Program-made: the position numbers and the translations under genes
Assembly (NCBI RefSeq): GCF_900089755.1
Contig: NZ_FLOC01000024.1
Coordinates: 1-40,547 of the forward strand
Reading direction: 5' to 3'
Source: Marinomonas aquimarina
GTDB lineage: Bacteria; Pseudomonadota; Gammaproteobacteria; Pseudomonadales; Marinomonadaceae
DNA length: 40,547 nucleotides
Notes under the pieces: generated by a model
The model's input: the letters and a program-made list of their open reading frames with translations, nothing else
Databases searched by the model: none
What the model was told of the DNA's origin: nothing
Shown here: in pieces, positions 1 to 9,365 of the stretch
How the letters are laid out: each line of letters begins with the position of its first letter
How positions within the stretch are numbered: position 1 is the stretch's first letter

Positions 1-85
1 CATCCGACAGCTGGACGATCAATTTGGCTTAAATATTGGCATGACCTTGATGGATTCGATTGAAGCTCGCCTAAACGCTCGCTAA
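1..85 (+). CDS. gshB: Glutathione synthetase, C-terminal end (partial)
   Basis: Only the last 27 codons are inside the window, with the stop TAA at 83-85. The translated tail contains GMTLMDSIEARL, which closely matches the conserved end of bacterial GshB (E. coli ends with a GMLMDAIEARL-like stretch). GshB is the cytosolic ATP-grasp enzyme that joins gamma-glutamylcysteine and glycine to make glutathione. The next gene is a TonB-family gene starting 9 nt later, which is the same gshB-tonB order as in Pseudomonas, and this supports the call. The catalytic part lies outside the window, so nothing can be said about its integrity. Confidence 0.8.
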   Translation, partial: IRQLDDQFGLNIGMTLMDSIEARLNAR

Positions 86-94
86 TCTCTGTTC

Positions 95-958
95 ATGCGC
101 ACGATCGACCGCTTTTCTATCACCTTGTTTATTGCCATCAGCTTGCACCTGATGGCAATCACCTTGGTCAATTTTGACTTTTCCATGGGACAAGCCGCAC
201 CTAGGAAGGCGCTCGAAGTGACCTTGGTTCAGCATAAATCGCAAGCCCCCAAGGAAGCCGACTTTATTGCCCAAGCCAACCAACAGGCCAGTGGCACTGA
301 GCTGCGCAAGCAAAAGCTTACCACCACAGAAACGGCGCAGTTTCGTGCCGATGAGATCCAGGACATTACCCCGCCAGTTCAACCAGAATTGGCGTCGGCC
401 GAACCCGTCAAAGACCCCGAGCTGATTGCTAGCCGCAATCAAAGCGATGTATTCCGAGTACTTGACGATCCCGAACAACAAAACAAAACCCTAGAAGAGC
501 AATTCCTCGGTAAAACCCAAGTACCAAGCCGCCTGTCCAGTGATATTGCCACACTTGAGGCCTTACTCGATCAGCAGCGCCAATCCTACGCCAAGCGCCC
601 GCGTATTCGTCGCCTCACATCAGTCTCGGCAAAATCCGCCATCGATGCGAAATACCTTGATGATTGGCGCCGTAAAATCGAGCGTATCGGTAATATCCAT
701 TACCCTTCTGAAGCGAAGCAAAACCATCTATATGGCCAGCTGCGCCTCGCCGTTTCCATTATGCCTAATGGCTATGTGGACAGTATTGAAGTACTGCACT
801 CCTCTGGCATTCGCGTATTAGACGATGCCGCCATGCGCATCGTGCGTCTTGCCGAGCCATTCGATGCCTTTCCTGCTGAACTAAAGAAAGAAGTCGACAA
901 GCTGGAAATCATCCGCACTTGGCAGTTTGTACCGGGCAACCAGCTGCGTAGCCAGTGA
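95..958 (+). CDS. TonB-family energy-transducing protein
   Basis: A 287-residue protein with a short cytoplasmic start, one transmembrane anchor at about residues 9-27, a long polar linker rich in Gln/Lys/Glu, and a C-terminal TonB domain at about 190-285. That domain has the usual YPSEAKQ-type motif and the GQLRLAVSIMPNGYVDSIEV beta-strand pattern. TonB proteins carry energy from the inner-membrane proton gradient to outer-membrane receptors. The position directly after gshB matches Pseudomonas aeruginosa tonB3, which has been linked to type IV pilus function rather than iron uptake; that role is an inference here. There are no exbB/exbD genes next to it. The linker lacks the Pro-Lys/Pro-Glu repeats of classical TonB. 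Confidence 0.85.
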   Translation: MRTIDRFSITLFIAISLHLMAITLVNFDFSMGQAAPRKALEVTLVQHKSQAPKEADFIAQANQQASGTELRKQKLTTTETAQFRADEIQDITPPVQPELASAEPVKDPELIASRNQSDVFRVLDDPEQQNKTLEEQFLGKTQVPSRLSSDIATLEALLDQQRQSYAKRPRIRRLTSVSAKSAIDAKYLDDWRRKIERIGNIHYPSEAKQNHLYGQLRLAVSIMPNGYVDSIEVLHSSGIRVLDDAAMRIVRLAEPFDAFPAELKKEVDKLEIIRTWQFVPGNQLRSQ

Positions 959-1084
959 TTTAGCTGATCTCAACACAGCAATCCCATTCGCTTGCGCTTG
1001 TCTCGTCTCATTCTTCGACACCGACGCGTCAGCGCTCATCGGACGCTGTGTATCGTTCTAAAAGCTCTTGTGGTGGATACCAAC

Positions 1085-1111
1085 AAAAAAGCCCTCACAT
1101 TGGAGGGCTTT
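1085..1111. terminator. Bidirectional intrinsic terminator between tonB-like gene and rpoH
   Basis: GCCCTC (1091-1096) pairs with GAGGGC (1103-1108), flanked by an A-run on the left and TTT on the right. Read on the minus strand it ends in a run of six T, so it is a good terminator for rpoH, which stops at 1136. It can also stop reading from the TonB-family gene. The remaining stretch 959-1084 shows no gene. Confidence 0.8.
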
Positions 1112-1135
1112 CTCAGTATTTGGGGTGTTGGGCGC

Positions 1136-2002
1136 TTAGTGGAATTCCGCTTCGCCCATGGCCAAGCGAATCTTCTTCATGGCGTTTTTCTCAAGCTGGC
1201 GAATACGCTCTGCAGAAACACCGTATTCATCGGCTAGGTCATGCAAAGTCGCTTTGTCTTCGTTCAACCAACGCTTAATCAGAATATCACGGCTACGGTC
1301 ATCTAGGTCCATCATCGCGCTTTCTAGGCGACGGTTAGAATCGGCTTCCCAGTTACCGTGCTCAAGCACTAGTGCAGGGTCGTAGCTGGAATCTTCAAGG
1401 AAGTTCGCTGGTGCTTGGTAGGCATTGTCATCGTCATCGTCACTGCCGGCATCAAATGCCATATCAGTAGAACTCATACGACCTTCCATTTGACGTACCA
1501 CTTCAGGGGTCACACCAAGATCGCTTGCCACAGATTCCACTTCCGAGTTACTCAACCAGGTTAGGCTTTTCTTAGCACTGCGTAGGTTAAAGAACATTTT
1601 ACGCTGAGCTTTAGTGGTCGCTACTTTGACGATACGCCAGTTTTTTAGAATGAACTCGTGGATTTCCGCTTTGATCCAGTGCACAGCAAAAGACACTAGG
1701 CGCACACCGACTTCAGGGTTAAAACGCTTAACCGCCTTCATCAGGCCAACGTTACCCTCTTGGATCAGATCACCTTGGTTCAAGCCGTAGCCGGAGTAGC
1801 TTTTTGCAATATGTACGACAAAACGCAGATGAGACATAACCAACGAGCGCGCAGCTTCAAGATCGCCTTGGTAGTAAAGACGTTCTGCTAACTCGTGTTC
1901 CTCTTCCGCTGACAAAATCGGAATGGTACTAACGGCCTGAACATACGACTCAAGATTTTGTCCCGGAGTCATCATGTCAATTGGCTGGAGAGCTTTTCCC
2001 AT
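1136..2002 (-). CDS. rpoH: RNA polymerase heat-shock sigma factor sigma-32
   Basis: A 288-residue sigma-70-family protein. Region 2 holds [17 protein letters not shown], the core-binding and -10-recognition segment. The RpoH box is present as QRKMFFNLR at about 134-142; this box distinguishes RpoH from other sigma factors. Region 4 at the end has the helix-turn-helix [19 protein letters not shown]. It directs transcription of chaperone and protease genes during heat stress. The start is ATG with GAGGTG at 2011-2016 as ribosome binding site. The gene follows ftsX in the same direction, the conserved ftsYEX-rpoH order. A sigma-E-like promoter sits just upstream. Confidence 0.97.
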   Translation of the reverse strand: MGKALQPIDMMTPGQNLESYVQAVSTIPILSAEEEHELAERLYYQGDLEAARSLVMSHLRFVVHIAKSYSGYGLNQGDLIQEGNVGLMKAVKRFNPEVGVRLVSFAVHWIKAEIHEFILKNWRIVKVATTKAQRKMFFNLRSAKKSLTWLSNSEVESVASDLGVTPEVVRQMEGRMSSTDMAFDAGSDDDDDNAYQAPANFLEDSSYDPALVLEHGNWEADSNRRLESAMMDLDDRSRDILIKRWLNEDKATLHDLADEYGVSAERIRQLEKNAMKKIRLAMGEAEFH

Positions 2003-2023
2003 TTCTATTTCACCTCTTCGTGT

Positions 2024-2060
2024 TCATACTGAGTATGAGCAAATACTAGCAACAAAGTTC
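2024..2060 (-). promoter_or_regulatory. Putative sigma-E-type promoter of rpoH, with overlapping palindrome
   Basis: Read on the minus strand, GAACTT (2055-2060) is followed after exactly 16 nt by TCATA (2034-2038). This resembles the extracytoplasmic sigma-E promoter (GAACTT, 16 nt, TCTGA), and E. coli rpoH has such a promoter (P3). The -10 element is embedded in a 7-bp palindrome, TCATACT (2024-2030) and AGTATGA (2032-2038), which could be an operator. Start site and activity are inferred. Confidence 0.6.
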
Positions 2061-2131
2061 ACACTGTGTGTGCGGTAAATGAGGAGAATTTGCCTAAAAT
2101 CGTCAACTCTGACGCGCCTTTTCTTCCCCAG

Positions 2132-3157
2132 TTACTGTAATTCTATATCGCGAATATGACGGCTAACGGCTACCCAAGAGCCGATCACACCAATCATTGC
2201 GCTGATAGTTAAACATAAAATAATTTCGACTGCATTAAAACTTTGTAGCTCAAATCCTGCATGGTAAAGCTCGATTAAACGTGCCGCCGGTGAGCTCACC
2301 CACCAAGACAACAGCAGGATGCACAAACAGGCGCACAACCCCCCAAGCACACCAAACCAGAAGCCCATGTACAAAAATGGGCGTCGAATATAGCTATTGG
2401 TCGCGCCTACCAGCTTCATCACCAAGACTTCATCACGACGACTTTCTACCGCCATACGAATGGTGTTGCCGACAATCAATAACACCGCGATCACCAACAG
2501 CGCAGAGATCGCATAAACAAAGCGTTGGCCGAAACTGATCATGGTTGCCAAGCGCTGCAACCACTCCGCATCAAGCTGCGCGTGCTCCACCTGTGGCAAA
2601 CCTTGCAATTGATCTCGTAGCCCCTGCAGTTCTGGCAAGGTATTTAAATCGACAATGGCTTTGGGGATCACTTTCAGAACAATCGGCAGCGGGTTTTCCG
2701 GCAAGGTGGACATGATTTGCTCATAGCCACTGGATTGCTCGAAGTAACGCAGACCTTCTTCTTTGGAGATGTACTCCACCGAGGCCACATCGGCACGACT
2801 GGCGAGCTGATGGGACAAGGATAAGGCTTCGGTGTCTTCTAGGTTGGGGAATAAGTACAGGCTAATAATCGATTGCTGTTCCCATTGGTCCGTGACCGAT
2901 TGCACATTTTTCAGCAATACAAACAAACCACCTGGCAGTGACAGCGAAATGGCGATCACCATAATGGTCATGATGCTGGCCAGCGGGTGGCCGATTAAGC
3001 GTGTAAAGCTCTCAACCAAGAAGGCTTGGTGCTGGCGTAGGTAAAGTTTGAAATCAAACCCTTGCGTACGCCATGCTGGTTTTTTGGGACCATTTTGGGA
3101 TTGTCGCGTCGCACCGCGTTGCGCTGGACGTGGCGGGGGTTGTGGAGGTCTTGCCAT
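2132..3157 (-). CDS. ftsX: Cell division ABC transporter permease-like protein FtsX
   Basis: A 341-residue integral membrane protein: a long Pro/Arg/Gln-rich cytoplasmic N-terminus, TM1 at about 60-83, a periplasmic domain of about 125 residues, then TM2 (212-232), TM3 (262-285) and TM4 (310-331). The layout and the ESRRDEVLVMKLVGA segment are typical of FtsX. With FtsE it forms an ATP-driven complex that activates periplasmic murein hydrolases through EnvC-type partners at the division site; this is family knowledge. Its ATG follows the ftsE stop codon with no spacer, and GGAGGG inside the end of ftsE serves as ribosome binding site, so the two are translationally linked. Confidence 0.95.
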   Translation of the reverse strand: MARPPQPPPRPAQRGATRQSQNGPKKPAWRTQGFDFKLYLRQHQAFLVESFTRLIGHPLASIMTIMVIAISLSLPGGLFVLLKNVQSVTDQWEQQSIISLYLFPNLEDTEALSLSHQLASRADVASVEYISKEEGLRYFEQSSGYEQIMSTLPENPLPIVLKVIPKAIVDLNTLPELQGLRDQLQGLPQVEHAQLDAEWLQRLATMISFGQRFVYAISALLVIAVLLIVGNTIRMAVESRRDEVLVMKLVGATNSYIRRPFLYMGFWFGVLGGLCACLCILLLSWWVSSPAARLIELYHAGFELQSFNAVEIILCLTISAMIGVIGSWVAVSRHIRDIELQ

Positions 3158-3829
3158 TTAAGCAAACCCTCCATCATTCACCATGCGACCTTGATTCAGG
3201 GTCAAGACACGGTGACGCATGCGCGCGACTAGAGCCAAATCGTGACTGGCGACCAAGACGGTGACGCCAACACGATTAAACTCTTGGAATAAGTTCATGA
3301 TTTCCGAAGATAGGCGCGGATCGAGGTTACCGGTTGGCTCATCCGCCAATAATAACTGTGGTTTATTGACCACGGCCCGAGCGATACCGATACGCTGCTG
3401 CTCACCGCCGGAAAGCGCCATCGGGTTGAGCTTTTCTTTGCCAAGCAAACCTACTTTATCTAAGGCCGCACGCACCCGTTTGCCGGTTTGATCATCGTCC
3501 GCGCCACTCACTTGTAACGGTAATGCCACATTATGAAAGACACTGCGATCAAACAGCAATTGGTGGTTCTGAAATACCACACCGACGCGGCGGCGATGAT
3601 AAGGGATGGCGTGCTTACCCAGAGTACGTAAGTCCACGCCATCCACGAGGATCTGGCCAGTGGTTTGACGTTCAATCATCATAATGAGTTTCATCAGGGT
3701 ACTTTTACCAGCCCCTGAGTGGCCTGTCAGAAACGCCATTTCCCCCTGACGCAGGTGAAAGCTCACCTGAGATAGGGCATCGTGACCGCTCTCGTATTTC
3801 TTACCAACTCGCTGAAACTCAATTTCCAC
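3158..3829 (-). CDS. ftsE: Cell division ATP-binding protein FtsE
   Basis: A 223-residue ABC ATPase. The Walker A motif GHSGAGKST is at residues 36-44, the Q-loop in VVFQNHQLLFD, the ABC signature LSGGEQQR, and Walker B LLLADEPTGNLD, followed by the switch His in VASHD. It is the cytoplasmic motor of FtsEX. The start codon is GTG (3827-3829), preceded by AGAGGA; no better ATG fits the known FtsE N-terminus. It lies 38 nt after ftsY and directly abuts ftsX, so the three genes form the ftsYEX operon. Confidence 0.96.
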   Translation of the reverse strand: MEIEFQRVGKKYESGHDALSQVSFHLRQGEMAFLTGHSGAGKSTLMKLIMMIERQTTGQILVDGVDLRTLGKHAIPYHRRRVGVVFQNHQLLFDRSVFHNVALPLQVSGADDDQTGKRVRAALDKVGLLGKEKLNPMALSGGEQQRIGIARAVVNKPQLLLADEPTGNLDPRLSSEIMNLFQEFNRVGVTVLVASHDLALVARMRHRVLTLNQGRMVNDGGFA

Positions 3830-3867
3830 GCCGACATCCTCTGTTGTTGACTGGTTAAATCTACCTG

Positions 3868-5175
3868 TTACTCACTATCAAATAAAGCGTCAACAAACTC
3901 TTGCGATTTGAATGGGCGTAAGTCGTCTGCTTGCTCACCGACCCCGATGTAGCGGATCGGTAAACCGAACTGTTTCGCAATCGCAAAGATGATACCGCCT
4001 TTCGCCGTACCATCTAGCTTGGTCAGTGTAATACCCGATACGCCGACCGCCTCGGTAAACAGCTTGGCTTGGCTCAAGGCGTTTTGCCCCGTGGCCGCAT
4101 CCAACACCAACATCACCTCATGGGGCGCTTCGACGTCTAGTTTTTTCATCACGCGCACGACTTTTTCAAGCTCGGCCATCAGATTAGCTTTGTTCTGCAG
4201 GCGCCCTGCGGTATCGGCGATGACGATATCAACACCACGAGATTTGGCCGACTCAATGGCATCGTAAATGACTGACGCAGAATCCGCGCCGGTGTGCTGT
4301 GCCACTACGGGTACATTGTTACGCTCGCCCCAAACTTGCAGCTGCTCAACCGCGGCCGCACGGAAGGTATCCCCTGCCGCCAACATGACGCTCTTGCCTT
4401 CGGCTTGGTATTTCTTCGCTAGCTTACCAATGGTGGTGGTTTTACCAACACCGTTTACACCCACCATTAAAATCACGAATGGGCCAGGCTTCACAACCGG
4501 ATCAAGCGGCTCTTCCGAGTTCACCAAGATGTCTTTTAGCTCACCTTTGAGCGTTTTCATTAGCGCATCGGTGTCTTTCAGCTCTTTGCGGTTCAGCTTT
4601 TCCGTCAACGAATCAATCAAAGACTGGGTCGCATCCACGCCTACATCGGCCATCAATAGCTGCGTTTCCAGCTCTTCTAGCAGATCATCATCGATCTTCT
4701 TGCCACCCATGAGCAGTGACGATAGACCGAATCCACCACGAGTACGAGCGAGGCCCGCTTTGATACGCTGTGACCAAGACAATGTCGGCGCAGGGGCTGG
4801 CTCAGGTTGCGCTGGCGCTTTCTCTTTCGGCTGTGCCACAGGTTCTGCTGGCGCAACTTCTTTTGCAGCCGGTGCCGCTTCAGCGTTAGCCTCAGATTTA
4901 GATACCGCGTCCGCAGCGGGCTTTTCAGCCTGCTCCTCGGCGTCTGCAGCCTCCGGCTGTGGTGCCGACTCATCCTGCGGCTCTGGCTCGTCCTGTTCAG
5001 ACTCGACAGACTTTTGTTTTGCCGCCTCAATGTCGGCATCCATACTCTTCATAAAGGCACGCTTGATGAAGAAGGCAAGAATGGCCAACAAAAGCCCCAA
5101 GCCAATTGGAGCAAAGCGGGCGTATTCACCGAAGTACGGCGTTAAATAGGCAATAATCTGATCTACAAATTCCAT
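3868..5175 (-). CDS. ftsY: Signal recognition particle receptor FtsY
   Basis: A 435-residue SRP-GTPase. An N-terminal hydrophobic stretch (about 22-38) is followed by an acidic, Ala/Glu/Pro-rich A domain to about residue 130, then the N and G domains. GTPase motifs are intact: GVNGVGKTTT from about residue 238, DTAGRLQNKANL and TKLDGTAKGG. FtsY docks the SRP-ribosome complex at the inner membrane for co-translational insertion. Unlike E. coli FtsY it starts with a clear membrane segment, as in several other gammaproteobacteria. First gene of ftsYEX; the 179-nt spacer to the divergent M16-like gene should hold both promoters, but I see no decisive boxes. Confidence 0.95.
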   Translation of the reverse strand: MEFVDQIIAYLTPYFGEYARFAPIGLGLLLAILAFFIKRAFMKSMDADIEAAKQKSVESEQDEPEPQDESAPQPEAADAEEQAEKPAADAVSKSEANAEAAPAAKEVAPAEPVAQPKEKAPAQPEPAPAPTLSWSQRIKAGLARTRGGFGLSSLLMGGKKIDDDLLEELETQLLMADVGVDATQSLIDSLTEKLNRKELKDTDALMKTLKGELKDILVNSEEPLDPVVKPGPFVILMVGVNGVGKTTTIGKLAKKYQAEGKSVMLAAGDTFRAAAVEQLQVWGERNNVPVVAQHTGADSASVIYDAIESAKSRGVDIVIADTAGRLQNKANLMAELEKVVRVMKKLDVEAPHEVMLVLDAATGQNALSQAKLFTEAVGVSGITLTKLDGTAKGGIIFAIAKQFGLPIRYIGVGEQADDLRPFKSQEFVDALFDSE

Positions 5176-5354
5176 TCACATCTCTCTGAATTGATCCCAA
5201 TGGAGGGCTAACTGAGTCGCGACGCGCCAATTCGGCGAAGCCATGCTGGGCGTAGGTGCGTTAAAAACGGTGATTTTAGCATCATTCCTATTGGCAAAAA
5301 GCCCCACTTTCGTGGAAAAATGCACCTTATCTCATTCATTAAGCGACATTTACT

Positions 5355-6632
5355 ATGTTTAAACGCGATAAGCCGTTATTTAGCCGTCCTACGCTCGCGG
5401 TCATTATTGTATTGTCCACGTTGGCCGTGTGGCTGCTCAACCTCACCAGCCCCAACATCGAGCTCGAGACACCGAATATTGAAGCGTGGAGAACCAACTC
5501 GGGCATTCCCGTATATTGGCTGTCACAAGATGCTTGGCAAGGCAGTGACAAAGTGGAGCTGGCCATCGTGCTGAACACACCATATGCCGACGCGCCGCTG
5601 ACACAAACGACTTTGGCTTTATTAACTGGCCCTACGTTGCCATTAAGTACCGCGACCATCAATCAGCGTTTGACCCCGATCGCCGCTCAGGTCAACACCC
5701 ATTACTCAGCGCAGCAGCAACAGATCAATGTCACCTTTAGTAATCGTCCGCAGTTTCTCAGTGCCACCCTAGCGCTGCTGGACACTTGGTTGAATGACAC
5801 ACAATTCAAACGCAATGCCTTGCAGCGTTACCAGCAAACAGCCAAACCGGACCTCGGGCAAACACAGTTAATGTTGCAACTGTTCTCAAGCCCTCCGAGC
5901 GACTTGTCTGCCGTCAGCATTGACCAGCTCAGCACGCACCTCAAGCGCCTGAAACAGAAGGTGTCACACATCGTCATTAGCGGGGCACTCGATGACACGG
6001 CACAACAGCAACTGACACAAGGCTTAGACGTCCTAACCCAAACGATGCAAACTGCCACACCAAGCGAACGACCCATGTTGGCGCACCAAGTGGGCGTGTC
6101 AGAATTGGGCAAACAGTCGCTACAGGCCCTATATGGTGCCATCGGCCTGCACCCCCTAACGTCGACAGAAGATTGGCTGGCCTTGCAGATTTGGGCCAAA
6201 GACACCTTGGAAGCACAGAAGCGCCAACTGGCCAGTCAAACAGGCCAATGGCAGCTGCACTTAGCGCCGCCGCAAGCCTTTGTCACGTGGCAGCTGCAAG
6301 TCCCACAAGCAGTTCTGCAAAGTGACGCGATAACGGCCGCGGCACGCACTGGCTGGATCGTTCCGTCCACTCTGCCAAGTTATCAAGACCAAGCGGCCTT
6401 CAAGGCACTCAAACAGCAACTCTTAACGCAACTGCAAGGCTTAAGCCAAAACCCTAGCTGGTGGCGTGCCATTGCTAGCAGTGTCGCCTTGCCAAACGCA
6501 CCATTGCCCCTAGAAGATTTTGCAAATACCTACAGTGAGGCCGCGAACTCTTTTACAATGGAACAGTACCAACAACGAATCGATCAGCTGCTGATCCCAT
6601 CCTCTCGCCAAGAAGTATTGATAAAACTATGA
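5355..6632 (+). CDS. M16-family peptidase-like protein, catalytically inactive
   Basis: A 425-residue protein with an N-terminal membrane anchor (about 13-30) and a periplasmic region weakly resembling insulinase/pitrilysin (M16) subunits. It overlaps rsmD by 4 nt (ATGA) and is divergent from ftsY. In Pseudomonas this locus carries two M16 genes between ftsY and rsmD, one with the zinc motif HXXEH and one without. Only one is present here and I find no HXXEH, so it should be the non-catalytic partner type. The sequence is unusually rich in Gln, Leu and Thr. Assignment rests on location and general pattern more than on strong motifs. Confidence 0.6.
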   Translation: MFKRDKPLFSRPTLAVIIVLSTLAVWLLNLTSPNIELETPNIEAWRTNSGIPVYWLSQDAWQGSDKVELAIVLNTPYADAPLTQTTLALLTGPTLPLSTATINQRLTPIAAQVNTHYSAQQQQINVTFSNRPQFLSATLALLDTWLNDTQFKRNALQRYQQTAKPDLGQTQLMLQLFSSPPSDLSAVSIDQLSTHLKRLKQKVSHIVISGALDDTAQQQLTQGLDVLTQTMQTATPSERPMLAHQVGVSELGKQSLQALYGAIGLHPLTSTEDWLALQIWAKDTLEAQKRQLASQTGQWQLHLAPPQAFVTWQLQVPQAVLQSDAITAAARTGWIVPSTLPSYQDQAAFKALKQQLLTQLQGLSQNPSWWRAIASSVALPNAPLPLEDFANTYSEAANSFTMEQYQQRIDQLLIPSSRQEVLIKL

Positions 6633-7234
6633 GAAAGACCCATCCGCGTACGCCTAAGTCTGGCGGCAAATCCTCTTCAAAATTACGCATTATTGGCGGT
6701 GAGTGGCGTTCGCGTCAGTTGCCAATCCTAGACATTGAAGGCTTGCGCCCTACGACTGACCGAGTTCGAGAAACCGTCTTTAACTGGCTCAACTTCGATA
6801 TCCCTGGGGCCAGCTGTTTGGATTTGTTTAGCGGTTCTGGGGCATTAGGGTTCGAAGCGCTCTCTCGTGGTGCAAAAGACTGCACCTTTGTAGAACTCAA
6901 TCGCAATGTGGCACAGCAAATCAAACAGAACCTTGCCACGCTGCAATCGAATGATGGCACAGTGGTCAACAGCGATGCTTTGACTTATCTGAATACAGCG
7001 CCGCACAGCTTTGATGTCATCTTTCTCGATCCGCCATTTCGCAAAGGCTTGCTAGAGCAGGTCATGCCTAAGCTCTCGGATCATTGGCTCAAACCAGGCG
7101 GCTACATCTACATTGAACGGGAAACTGAAGCGGCTTTAGATGGCCTGCCAGAGCACTGGCAACTGGTAAAAGAAAAGCGCGCTGGCCAGCTGACCTTCAC
7201 CCTTTACCAAGCGATGTACAAAAACCCAACATAA
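6629..7234 (+). CDS. rsmD: 16S rRNA (guanine966-N2)-methyltransferase
   Basis: A 201-residue class I SAM-dependent methyltransferase. The N-terminus has the RsmD pattern RIIGGEWRSRQLP followed by LRPTTDRVRETVFNWL. Motif I is LDLFSGSGALGFEALSRGA, and the catalytic DPPF motif of N6/N2 amino-methyltransferases appears in IFLDPPFRKG. It methylates G966 of 16S rRNA in the assembling small subunit. The start codon overlaps the stop of the M16-like gene, which indicates coupled translation. Length is normal for the family. Confidence 0.95.
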   Translation: MRKTHPRTPKSGGKSSSKLRIIGGEWRSRQLPILDIEGLRPTTDRVRETVFNWLNFDIPGASCLDLFSGSGALGFEALSRGAKDCTFVELNRNVAQQIKQNLATLQSNDGTVVNSDALTYLNTAPHSFDVIFLDPPFRKGLLEQVMPKLSDHWLKPGGYIYIERETEAALDGLPEHWQLVKEKRAGQLTFTLYQAMYKNPT

Positions 7235-7316
7235 AATCGTGCACGATACTTGCATATTATCCCTTAAATGCTCTATTTTTGCACAAACTTGTAAATAAAA
7301 TGGTTAAGGGTGCTGT

Positions 7317-9203
7317 ATGTTAAATAACCTGTCCTTCCGGGCCAAGCTGATACTGTTGTTGGCCTGCGCCATTGTTGGTTTTGTTTTAGTGACTTGGGTG
7401 GCGATCCATGGCATGAGTGCCCAACAAAATGCCAACCAACAACTACGAACCTATGGTGATATTGGCTCAAGCGTCGACAAGATCAGTCTTGGCATTCTTG
7501 AAGCCGCAGACCAATTGCGTAATCTCAATGAGTCAAACTACAGCGCTTACCAAAGTGAACTGACGCAACGCAAAGAGGCGGATATTGAAATCCTCCAAAC
7601 GAACATCAATGCGACTCAGCGTGCGGAACTAAAAGACAGCCTAGAGAACGCTAAAGATACCTTAGTACGCTATGCCGATGCCTTACTGGCACTGGCCAGT
7701 CAACGCAGCACCATTGGTTTTGATAATGACTCCGGCCTAAAAGGTAAAATCACTCAGCTTGGTAATGAAATCGCCACCAGTGTCGAACGCTTAAGCCTGT
7801 TGCGCCGTGACTTTGTTAACGTGCGCAAGTTCGAAGCCACTTATCTAAGTAACCCAAGCCCTGAAGTGATGGCCGAGCTGGAGAATAGCTTTGAACGCTT
7901 CAACTCGAAGGTCAACGACTTTGGCTTTAAAGACAGCCTAGGACCGATCGCGAACGACTACTACAATAGTCTGCAGGCTTACGGGCCAGCGTTTACTGCT
8001 TTGCAACAAGCCGAAAGCGGCTTTGATAGCCAAAAACTGGCATTTGCCAACGGTCAGTTGCAGTTGGCCAACCAAATCGAAGCCCTAGTCCAACAAGCGG
8101 AAGTGGCTGCCGACCGACAGTCCAACCAGTCACTTTACACTCTGATCGCCGTCAGCATCGCCGTCGCCATTGCATCTATCCTGTTAATGATGAGCATTGG
8201 CCGCAGCGCCCGTAACACCCTGATGCAGGTGATCAATGACTTGGTTAAAGTCAAAGACGGCGATATGACCGCCAAAGCTTCGATTAACAGCAAGCGTAAT
8301 GATGAATTTGATGCCTTGAGCAAGTCTTTGAACGAAATGACTGGTGGCCTAGGCAATGTCCTATCTGAAGTGGTCAGCACCACGTCAAATGTCAGCCATA
8401 TGATCAACGACCTAAACGGTGCCATTTCTAATATCGCTGACAACAACCGCTCCGTGACGCAACGCACCAGCTCTTTGGCGGTGGCAACAGATGATATTTC
8501 TGGACGTATTACCAGCTTGTCGTCCACCACTGACGAGCTGCGCGAGCATTCGAATGAAACTTACCAGTCTGCTAAGGCCGGCGCGAAAACCATTCGCGTA
8601 GTGCTCGATAACCTAAAAGGTACGGTGGATGCGGTCAACTTAACCGGCCAACAGCTAGATGAATTAGGCCGTCTGTCATCGGACATCGATAACGTCATTG
8701 GCATGATCAATGACCTCGCCAACCAAACCAACTTATTGGCGCTCAACGCCGCCATCGAAGCGGCCCGCGCTGGTGAAGCGGGTCGAGGCTTCTCCGTGGT
8801 GGCCGATGAGGTGCGCTCTCTCGCAGAGAAAACCGTTGATGCCACGTCAAAAATCACCGACATCGTTGGCACCATTCAAAACTCCACACAAACGGCCATC
8901 AGCACCATGGAACAAGGCCAAGAACGTCTGCGCGTGATCGAGCACAATGGTGGCGAAGCGGAAGAAGCCATTCGCATCATCGAAAACAATGCGCAAACCA
9001 GCTCGCAAGCCTCTGATCATATGGCCGCCTCAATTCAAGACGTGGCCAGCACTGCGATCCAGATGAGCACCGAGATGGATCAAATCGCACGACAGCTGAG
9101 TGAAGACAGCGACTCCATCGAGCGTATCGTCAACAGTGCCCAGCAAATTCATGGTATGGCCGACACCCTGGCCGATAAGACACGCGTGTTTACTTTGGCC
9201 TAA
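7317..9203 (+). CDS. Methyl-accepting chemotaxis protein
   Basis: A 628-residue transmembrane chemoreceptor. TM1 is at about 11-31, a mostly helical periplasmic sensor region spans about 32-271, and TM2 is at about 273-294. A HAMP linker follows, then a cytoplasmic signalling domain whose hairpin tip carries the invariant [20 protein letters not shown] near residues 470-490. The sensor domain is helical-bundle-like and its ligand cannot be told from the sequence. There is no NWETF-type C-terminal pentapeptide for CheR tethering. It stands alone, 82 nt after rsmD, with its own terminator, so it is probably a single-gene transcript. Confidence 0.92.
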   Translation: MLNNLSFRAKLILLLACAIVGFVLVTWVAIHGMSAQQNANQQLRTYGDIGSSVDKISLGILEAADQLRNLNESNYSAYQSELTQRKEADIEILQTNINATQRAELKDSLENAKDTLVRYADALLALASQRSTIGFDNDSGLKGKITQLGNEIATSVERLSLLRRDFVNVRKFEATYLSNPSPEVMAELENSFERFNSKVNDFGFKDSLGPIANDYYNSLQAYGPAFTALQQAESGFDSQKLAFANGQLQLANQIEALVQQAEVAADRQSNQSLYTLIAVSIAVAIASILLMMSIGRSARNTLMQVINDLVKVKDGDMTAKASINSKRNDEFDALSKSLNEMTGGLGNVLSEVVSTTSNVSHMINDLNGAISNIADNNRSVTQRTSSLAVATDDISGRITSLSSTTDELREHSNETYQSAKAGAKTIRVVLDNLKGTVDAVNLTGQQLDELGRLSSDIDNVIGMINDLANQTNLLALNAAIEAARAGEAGRGFSVVADEVRSLAEKTVDATSKITDIVGTIQNSTQTAISTMEQGQERLRVIEHNGGEAEEAIRIIENNAQTSSQASDHMAASIQDVASTAIQMSTEMDQIARQLSEDSDSIERIVNSAQQIHGMADTLADKTRVFTLA

Positions 9204-9215
9204 TATGCCTAAAAC

Positions 9216-9247
9216 AACCCGACCAACACCTGTTGTGGTCGGGTTTT
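9216..9247 (+). terminator. Intrinsic terminator of the chemoreceptor gene
   Basis: AACCCGACCA (9216-9225) pairs with TGGTCGGGTT (9236-9245) around a 10-nt loop, with TT completing a four-T run. It begins 13 nt after the chemoreceptor stop codon. The remaining stretch to metX (9248-9365) must hold the metX promoter, but I see no convincing boxes. Confidence 0.85.
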
Positions 9248-9365
9248 CCTCCATTCTCTTGATGCGCTTTGGCGCAACCGCTAGACTGTGCTTCCATTTA
9301 AAAGAATTCTATAGGCCGCCGATTTCGCGGTATTTCGCTTACTTTCATCAGGAAACGCACAACCT

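Noticed and set aside
4268..5149. A 293-codon open frame on the plus strand opposite ftsY
   Set aside because: It is Ser/Ala-rich and mirrors the Ala/Glu/Pro-rich A domain and the GTPase domain of ftsY, which has intact motifs. It has no recognisable domain or ribosome binding site.
7273..9254. Several open frames opposite the chemoreceptor gene
   Set aside because: They are short, overlap a gene with all expected domains and show no domain or start signal.
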